Of a stretch of DNA of 64,000 nt, positions 59,357 to 64,000 are shown piece after piece. Under the pieces are notes generated by a model. The model did no database searches, had not been told where the DNA came from, and saw nothing but the letters and a program-made list of their open reading frames with translations. Source of the stretch: Cyclobacteriaceae bacterium. Its GTDB lineage: Bacteria > Bacteroidota > Bacteroidia > Cytophagales > Cyclobacteriaceae. Each line of letters starts with the position of its first letter. Position 1 is the stretch's first letter. The DNA lies in the NCBI GenBank assembly GCA_016786585.1, contig JAEUUI010000028.1, positions 186,001 to 250,000 on the forward strand, read 5' to 3'. The translations under genes were made by a program, and so were the position numbers.

Positions 59357-60223
59357 TCAATTCCAGTTCAAATACTTTGTTACTTCCGGGCGCGACAGCA
59401 AATCAGCGATTAACTGTTGTTCCCGTTGCCCGGATTGATAGGGATGATTCTGGTAAAGTAATTCATGTAGTGTACTTGCTGATGCGATATCATCTTTGCG
59501 AAATTCCTGCGCGATTTCATTTACACGTTTCGTATACCGGGTGTTAAACACCAGTTTATCTTTATTAACCAATCCCTGATCAATCCATAAGCGCGTTTTC
59601 TTTGGGCAACGGCATGCGTTGGTTGGATTAATCAATCCGCAGCGGTTGTGAATGAACGCGTAAAGATCGGCACGTGCACGCGCCAACCGTTGACGAAAAT
59701 TATCGGGTGATATGGCTAATACCTCAGCACCCGAGGTGTGTCCGATTTCAAATATGTCACCCAAGATGTACACGAGCCGCTGGTCGCGGGTCAGGCACAT
59801 CAGCATTCCGGTGGTGCACATCAATCGTGTTTCTTCAATCTCAGCCGCGTCAAGTCCGATGGTCGCTTGCTCCGGCATGTTTTCGAGTGTTTCGGTATTC
59901 CCAACAAAAGAAGAAAAGTTCACATAGACGTCTTCCATCTTTCTGCGCTTCATATCGAGGAAATGGTTGACAACAATGCGGTAAAGCCACGTGCGGAACG
60001 CGCTGTTTCCATTAAACTGCGCCAGGTGCGTTATAACCTTAACAAGCGCATCGTGGGTTATGTCTTCCGCATCGGTCGGGTCAAGCACCAGTTTTAGAGC
60101 TACGTTATACACAAACGTGTAATGACGCTGGATCAGCAGTTCCAGTGCCTGCTTGCTTCCCGCTACGGCTTTCGCGCAGAGCTGGCGGTCTTCTTCATTG
60201 GCTGAAACATCCCGGATGTCCAT
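59357..60223 (-). CDS. ECF RNA polymerase sigma factor with C-terminal Cys extension
   Basis: Sigma factor of 288 residues. Region 2 (about 20-105: VLDPTDAEDITHDALVKV, AFRTWLYRIVVNHFLDMKRR) and region 4 (about 135-195: LTRDQRLVYILGDIFEIGHTSGAEVLAISPDNFRQRLARAR) are complete. A roughly 90-residue extension follows, starting with the Cys cluster RCGLINPTNACRCPKKTR, which may bind a metal or act as a built-in regulator. No anti-sigma factor gene is adjacent. The ABM-domain gene lies 21 bases upstream on the same strand, so they are likely cotranscribed. Confidence 0.9.
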   Translation of the reverse strand: MDIRDVSANEEDRQLCAKAVAGSKQALELLIQRHYTFVYNVALKLVLDPTDAEDITHDALVKVITHLAQFNGNSAFRTWLYRIVVNHFLDMKRRKMEDVYVNFSSFVGNTETLENMPEQATIGLDAAEIEETRLMCTTGMLMCLTRDQRLVYILGDIFEIGHTSGAEVLAISPDNFRQRLARARADLYAFIHNRCGLINPTNACRCPKKTRLWIDQGLVNKDKLVFNTRYTKRVNEIAQEFRKDDIASASTLHELLYQNHPYQSGQREQQLIADLLSRPEVTKYLNWN

Positions 60224-60244
60224 ATAGCAAAGGTATTGGATTAC

Positions 60245-60886
60245 TTACTTCAAGTTATTGATCAGCACGGGCGTATCAAAATATAATAACGTCCCTGCAT
60301 GGCGTTGCGAGAAAAATTTTTCTGCTGCTTCTTTAGTCTGCCAAAGCGTCACAGTACCGTATTGCGTATCATTTTTAATGTCGGTGACACGGACAAGTCC
60401 GGGTGCGTTGGTAAACGAAATGGTTTTGTCGAACTGAAGCACCGACCAATAGTGACCACTGGTTTCAGATTGAGCAATTTCCCGTGAACGCACAATTTTG
60501 TAGTAGTCAACCCTTCCTTCTGCCCCGTATGTCTTGCGGACCCGCTCGAACCAAACGGGGGTAAACCACGCTTTGGCATCCGCTTTGTTTTTCCAGAGAT
60601 AGATTCCTCCAAACGTTTTATGGTTTTCACTCAGGTGATAATTTTTTTGCAGTAATCCCGGAATGGCTGCGTATTGTGGAATTGACTCTTTGAATTTTCG
60701 GATGATCAGGGTTCTCCAGGCATACCAGGGTTTTTTAACATAGGTGATGGTCACAACTGAAGCTGTGTCGGTTGATGTTGTCTGATCCTGAAAAGAAACA
60801 TCAGACGTGGACTGCAGGGCAGTGCCTGTAAGCACGAGCAGGAGCGAGGCTACCGCTGCTGCGGAATAAAGTAATGGATTTAGCAT
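60245..60886 (-). CDS. Membrane-anchored protein with two dimeric alpha/beta barrel (ABM/YdhR-like) segments
   Basis: Protein of 213 residues with one N-terminal helix (LLYSAAAVASLLLVLTGTAL). Two ferredoxin-like repeats follow: about 50-135 (YAWRTLIIRKFKESIPQYAAIPGLLQKNYH, FGGIYLWKNKADAKAWF) and 145-213 (YWSVLQFDKTISFTNAPGLV, YGTVTLWQTKEAAEKFF), matching YdhR-like monooxygenase proteins. Cofactor-independent oxygenase activity is possible but the anchored form is unusual. It heads the pair with the ECF sigma factor. A perfect 12-base palindrome lies 20 bases before its start. Confidence 0.75.
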   Translation of the reverse strand: MLNPLLYSAAAVASLLLVLTGTALQSTSDVSFQDQTTSTDTASVVTITYVKKPWYAWRTLIIRKFKESIPQYAAIPGLLQKNYHLSENHKTFGGIYLWKNKADAKAWFTPVWFERVRKTYGAEGRVDYYKIVRSREIAQSETSGHYWSVLQFDKTISFTNAPGLVRVTDIKNDTQYGTVTLWQTKEAAEKFFSQRHAGTLLYFDTPVLINNLK

Positions 60887-60905
60887 AAACCGTTTTCTCC
60901 ATTAG

Positions 60906-60917
60906 ACGGCCGGCCGT
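60906..60917. repeat. Perfect palindrome ACGGCCGGCCGT
   Basis: Twelve bases, self-complementary, 20 bases upstream of the ABM-protein start. It may be an operator. GC-rich palindromes of this length can also occur by chance. Confidence 0.3.
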
Positions 60918-61003
60918 GCAGGGTGTGACAAAACTATTTTCGGAAAAAAATTGCCGGGCTTAAGAGTACCTTAAAATCGGCATGAATCTGCGTTTAGCGA
61001 TAA

Positions 61004-61498
61004 CTACATCGGATAAATCCGCATCACGAAGGTGAGCTGGTGTTTGCTGACCTGACCGTCAAAGGTTTTGTCGTTGGGATAATTTCGGCCATACATCAGC
61101 GACCAAATGCCCTCGAAGGTCAGGCCTGCGTGCGGAGTGTAAAATAGCTGCGACTCGTATCCGGTGGTTAAGTACTTTACTTCAAAGCCGCCAATAAATG
61201 CTCCGAGCACAGCTTCTGCCCCTGCGTTCGGTCCAAACATGAAGTCGAAATTCGCATCATCGATGGTTTTATTGGCTTGTACTGACGCGTAAAAGGAAAA
61301 TGCGATCGTCTCATCGTGATTATAAAGAGAGTAGATGTAGCCGGCTTCGGCAAACACGCTTCGTTCAATGCCCAGCCCCAACCGGATATCGCTGCTGTCA
61401 TGAAACTTCCGTTTTGTCTTTACGCTATCGGCCTGACCGAAGGTGGCTTTGCTGGCAAGCAAGAGTAATAGTATTGTTACAACGTATCCTGTTCTCAT
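61004..61498 (-). CDS. Small exported barrel-like protein
   Basis: Protein of 164 residues with a signal peptide (VVTILLLLLASKATFGQ). Strand-like alternation (SVFAEAGYIYSLYNHDETIAFSFYASVQ; GAFIGGFEVKYLTTGYESQLFYTPHAGLTFEGIWSLMYGRN) and the C-terminal LTFVMRIYPM fit a small outer-membrane barrel of the OmpW/OmpA-like size. I do not recognise a family. It stands alone. Confidence 0.65.
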   Translation of the reverse strand: MRTGYVVTILLLLLASKATFGQADSVKTKRKFHDSSDIRLGLGIERSVFAEAGYIYSLYNHDETIAFSFYASVQANKTIDDANFDFMFGPNAGAEAVLGAFIGGFEVKYLTTGYESQLFYTPHAGLTFEGIWSLMYGRNYPNDKTFDGQVSKHQLTFVMRIYPM

Positions 61499-61707
61499 GG
61501 TTTTACCGAATCAAAAAATCAAGTAAATCATTTACGAACCGTAAAAATACACGCACCTTCTGTCTCAGGAAGACGCCTCTTTATTTTGGAAGGTTGCATC
61601 ACCTGCAATTTATTTTATCTCTGGAATGGATAGAATTCTTTTGTTATAATCTATGCGATTGGCCGAGCGTTAAGGTAACGGATATTTCATCAAAAATATT
61701 TCAGTAT

Positions 61708-61968
61708 TTAGTCAAGCCCCAGATCAGATGTCATCCGATGTTCGAGCCTGATCTCATCTGCCGGCATTCCTGAGCACTCACTTACGATGTCAATGACTGC
61801 TTTTTCAACATCTTTCTTTCTCCATGTTTCCGGGGTTGTTTGTAATTTTGAGTATACGCAGTCTGCGATATCCTGAACCGTCTGGAGCGTAGCGGCTTCC
61901 GGATCGGGAATAGAGATGTTAAAGTGCTTTTCGGTGCTAACGATCAGTTCAACTGTATCAAGGCCCAT
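61708..61968 (-). CDS. ACP-like protein with permuted order and no phosphopantetheine serine
   Basis: Protein of 86 residues from ATG 61968. It begins MGLDTVELIVSTEKHF, the helix II start of acyl carrier protein (normally DSLDTVELV), so Met-Gly replaces the DS of the prosthetic-group site. Helices II-IV (FNISIPDPEAATLQTVQDIADCVYSKL) follow, then a linker and a typical helix I with loop (AVIDIVSECSGMPADEIRLEHRMTSDLGLD), ending exactly where the next residue should be Ser. The order helix II-IV then I is a circular permutation; the carrier serine is missing at both ends. A longer frame with a TTG start at 62106 adds 46 residues of unknown type. Regulatory or structural role is possible. Confidence 0.65.
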   Translation of the reverse strand: MGLDTVELIVSTEKHFNISIPDPEAATLQTVQDIADCVYSKLQTTPETWRKKDVEKAVIDIVSECSGMPADEIRLEHRMTSDLGLD

Positions 61969-62180
61969 GTCTGCTGGTTTAATTCCATACGTCTTTGATC
62001 GTAATCTGAAGAACTCGTCAAGTTTGCCTGTGTCAGGATCGCTGACTTTGTCACTTGATTTTATGATCGCATACGGAAAGTAATATTGAGTAAGATAATA
62101 CGTCAAAAGTAATTTATTGGTGCATACCTATTCAGCAGCACTTTTAAGAATCCGGTCAGATGCCGAAATGCTTGTTTAAG

Positions 62181-62840
62181 CTACTTTTTAATAACAATTG
62201 ATTTTCTTAGTCTTCTTATGGATTCTTTGAACGCTTTACTGACAGCATAGCTGCCAGAAAGAATGTTAATTGAATAGTGTTGAGTTTTTCCGTTTGCTTT
62301 CACCGGATTTGCCGACACGCGAGTCGTACAGTGCCATACGACAAATTTTCTTTCCAGATCAATCAATTTCATGCTAATAACTGCCTGTCGTCTTTGGTAA
62401 TCTGGGTTGCTAAGCTCGTTGTCATTGTTTTCGTTGAGTTTTTCTAGTCGGGTGAGCAAAACAAAATTGACATCCAATTTTGCTTGCAGCGTGTTGAAGG
62501 TTGTAGTGTCAAATGAATCGTAACGGGGCAATTGAATACCGGCTAGTTGGGATTTATACGCTACATCCCAGTAATTCGGGGTTGTTAAGCCGGAACATTC
62601 AAGTGTGATTTCATGGGTAGCCCAATCCATTAGCGTAACGCTTTCATTTTCGGATAATTCCGCCATCGGAGTAATCAGCAAGGTGCTATTAGTACTAACT
62701 ATCACGCTTTCTGGACTGGCGGAAACTTTTGTATTCGTAGGAGAACACGATGTCAGAATTGCAATCACAGTTACTATACCACACGTTACCGGAACTGCTT
62801 GGAGACACACCCTTAACCGCATATGCCTTATGCTTTTCAT
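62181..62840 (-). CDS. Lipoprotein of unknown function
   Basis: Protein of 219 residues from ATG 62840 (MKSIRHMRLRV); the longer frame to 62861 overlaps the upstream small gene. A lipobox (AILTSC) follows a hydrophobic stretch. The rest is alpha/beta-like with no motif I know (VNFVLLTRLEKLNENND, ISMKLIDLERKFVVWHCTTRVSANP). The start overlaps the stop of the 56-residue gene by four bases (ATGA), so they are cotranslated. Confidence 0.75.
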   Translation of the reverse strand: MKSIRHMRLRVCLQAVPVTCGIVTVIAILTSCSPTNTKVSASPESVIVSTNSTLLITPMAELSENESVTLMDWATHEITLECSGLTTPNYWDVAYKSQLAGIQLPRYDSFDTTTFNTLQAKLDVNFVLLTRLEKLNENNDNELSNPDYQRRQAVISMKLIDLERKFVVWHCTTRVSANPVKANGKTQHYSINILSGSYAVSKAFKESIRRLRKSIVIKK

Positions 62841-63007
62841 TTTGCGTAAAAAAAGAGGCACAGAATGAACGCCAAGGGACGTGTTAGAATCGCCATGATG
62901 TACAGCAGTATTTTTGTCTCTTTGCTGAAATTAGATCGGTAGGTTAACAATATCGTTGCCAGGATTAGGATAAGTGAAATGACGCCAGCAATGTGAAGTT
63001 CGTTCAT
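62837..63007 (-). CDS. Small membrane protein, 56 residues
   Basis: Complete small frame from ATG 63007: MNELHIAGVISLILILATIL, a charged loop RSNFSKETK, then a second helix ILLYIMAILTRPLAFILCLF and FYAK. Two helices with a short positive loop suggest an inner-membrane hairpin. It is in frame between two lipoprotein genes, 20 bases after the stop at 63028 and with a four-base ATGA overlap to the next start. That coupling supports a real gene. Function unknown. Confidence 0.7.
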   Translation of the reverse strand: MNELHIAGVISLILILATILLTYRSNFSKETKILLYIMAILTRPLAFILCLFFYAK

Positions 63008-63027
63008 AGCTTTGCATTTATGGAATT

Positions 63028-63417
63028 TTACCGATCGTACAACGGTCTATCGTCATCAATCAAATACATCCTTATATGTGTGGAATCTCCACGTTCCAAT
63101 TTAACATTGGCTAAAACCCATTTTTTTCCAACAAATCCACCTTGAAGTCTGTATCGGCCGGGCAACACCTGGAAGAAAAACTTACCGGAATCAGTTTCGT
63201 GGATTACTCCGTTGATGCTAAGGAATGCCGGGATTATTATTGATTTTGTTTCAACTTCCAGTATCTCTCCTGTGATAATCGTATCAGTTTGTTTTTTGGC
63301 CTTGTGTCTTTCAGCGATAAAACTCCCGCCGACTGCAGATTTGTCAAGCAATTGTTTCTGGATGCACGATGCGAATAGGGAGGAGATCAATAATGTTACA
63401 ACAACGCGTGTAAACAT
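63028..63417 (-). CDS. Small lipoprotein
   Basis: Protein of 129 residues with a lipoprotein signal (VVVTLLISSLFASC, Cys17). It continues with a beta-rich domain (ITGEILEVETKSIIIPAFLSINGVIHETDSGKFFFQVLPGRYRLQGGFVGKKW) of the carboxypeptidase regulatory-like type, ending in LYDR. It is the first visible gene of the three-gene unit ending at 62181. Role unknown. Confidence 0.7.
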   Translation of the reverse strand: MFTRVVVTLLISSLFASCIQKQLLDKSAVGGSFIAERHKAKKQTDTIITGEILEVETKSIIIPAFLSINGVIHETDSGKFFFQVLPGRYRLQGGFVGKKWVLANVKLERGDSTHIRMYLIDDDRPLYDR

Positions 63418-63508
63418 GGCTTAGTTGTTTAATTTCAAAGGAAATAATTTTCAGCTAGTGCGGATTGTCTCAACGTAGCCTGCTGTGCGTGCAATAATGA
63501 GAATAATA

Positions 63509-64000
63509 TTAACAATTTGCATTAGTTCCTTTTTGACTTTTCGGTACTCCTTGCAGGGTTGAACCTGTTTGTTCAACGGTTATTACATCCACAATACGCT
63601 TTCGGTCGGTGGCATTCGGAACCGCACTTTTAAACCAGCTTGATTCGATCGGAGTGCCTGAAGCATCGTATTGACCTGTGTGCGTAAGGCCACCCCAAGC
63701 CAAATCCTCATAGAACTGTTTGGATAAATCGTAGCCTTTACTCTTTCCAAAGTCCTCTAAAGCTAAAGCAATTTGGCTGATAAAGTTTCGCACGAATTCA
63801 GCATGTTGAACACTGTTAAGATTTCCATTAAAGGAATTTTTTTTAAAGTCATCGACTAACTGTGGAAATGATATTGTTGCGGATGAAGGATCAACTTTGA
63901 AGTACACTGTCAAATACGCATGTATCGCTTCGTGCAAAATGGTTCTAGCCACTGCTAAGTCTGTACTTTTTTTGAATTTACGCCCATCAAAGGTAGTTGT
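63509..64000 (-). CDS. C-terminal part of a putative zinc metallopeptidase-like protein, N terminus cut by window edge
   Basis: The frame is open to base 64000. An internal GTG at 63952 is not needed, since codons upstream (TTTFDGRKFKKSTDLAVARTILHEAIHAY) fit the same domain. The HExxH motif is in TILHEAIHAYLTVYF, followed by a helical region (VRNFISQIALALEDFGKSKGYDLSKQFYEDLAWGGL) that may hold the third ligand, as in SprT-like or toxin-associated peptidase domains. At least 163 residues are visible. Such domains often form the C-terminal effector of large secreted or polymorphic-toxin proteins; the missing part would decide. Confidence 0.65.
   Translation of the reverse strand, partial: TTTFDGRKFKKSTDLAVARTILHEAIHAYLTVYFKVDPSSATISFPQLVDDFKKNSFNGNLNSVQHAEFVRNFISQIALALEDFGKSKGYDLSKQFYEDLAWGGLTHTGQYDASGTPIESSWFKSAVPNATDRKRIVDVITVEQTGSTLQGVPKSQKGTNANC

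Noticed and set aside
1-64000. tRNA, rRNA, CRISPR, insertion sequence or prophage
   Set aside because: No cloverleaf, repeat-spacer array, transposase or phage structural gene could be recognised in either strand.

Overview
The window is a chromosomal segment of a Bacteroidota bacterium, most likely a Cytophagales-type soil or water organism. This assignment rests on several lineage habits read in the sequence: a CcoN-CcoO fused cbb3 oxidase, a CzcA/CusA pump fused to a TolC-like domain, a DUF3570/thioredoxin/ApbE/DUF4266 operon, FtsX-type permeases, PD40 proteins, and promoters of the TAnnTTTG type. There are no rRNA or tRNA genes, CRISPR arrays, insertion sequences or phage genes. It reads as ordinary chromosome, with a more accessory-looking stretch after about 61 kb.

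Layout. 1-2392: FtsX-type ABC permease, cut by the window edge. 2607-5179: two overlapping photolyase/cryptochrome-family genes. 5183-10771: operon of TetR regulator, ABC exporter with a degenerate nucleotide-binding domain, HlyD adaptor and TolC. 10925-16819: DUF1059 protein, universal stress protein, PAS histidine kinase with a REC-CRP fusion regulator, two YceI-like proteins and a porin-like protein. 17001-22961: cbb3 oxidase operon (ccoNO, ccoQ, ccoP, ccoG, ccoH, SafE-like). 23172-29103: DUF1003, DUF1275, TPR protein, DoxX-like, YciI-like, Crp/Fnr regulator, M23 peptidase. 29421-35419: triple-PAS histidine kinase, three response regulators, PD40 protein, short UspA-like protein and a second Crp/Fnr regulator. 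35724-42425: minus-strand block of kinase, OmpR-type regulator, LTA-synthase-like enzyme, DUF4266, ApbE, thioredoxin and DUF3570. 42648-49148: CusA/CzcA-TolC efflux operon. 49162-60886: PAP2 phosphatase, ADP-ribosylglycohydrolase, ChaN-like protein, GH13 amylase, P-type ATPase, methionine aminopeptidase, alpha/beta hydrolase, ECF sigma factor with a C-terminal extension, and an ABM-domain protein. 61004-64000: barrel-like protein, a permuted-looking ACP-like protein, two lipoproteins with a 56-residue membrane protein between them, and the C-terminal end of a putative zinc peptidase.

The strongest new signal is regulatory. FNR-type boxes (TGA-N6-TCA) lie upstream of the universal stress gene, a yceI gene and the ccoNO operon. 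In all three the box centre is exactly 58.5 bases upstream of the downstream edge of a TAnnTTTN promoter element. Two perfect TTGAT-N4-ATCAA boxes lie in the promoter of the Crp/Fnr gene at 34691-35419. Together these suggest a small oxygen- or redox-responsive regulon that includes its likely regulator. Other items of interest are a photolyase-like protein whose alpha/beta domain appears to sit at the C terminus, an ACP-fold protein that seems cut and rejoined at the loop that normally carries the phosphopantetheine serine, and an ABC exporter that has lost most catalytic residues of its ATPase.
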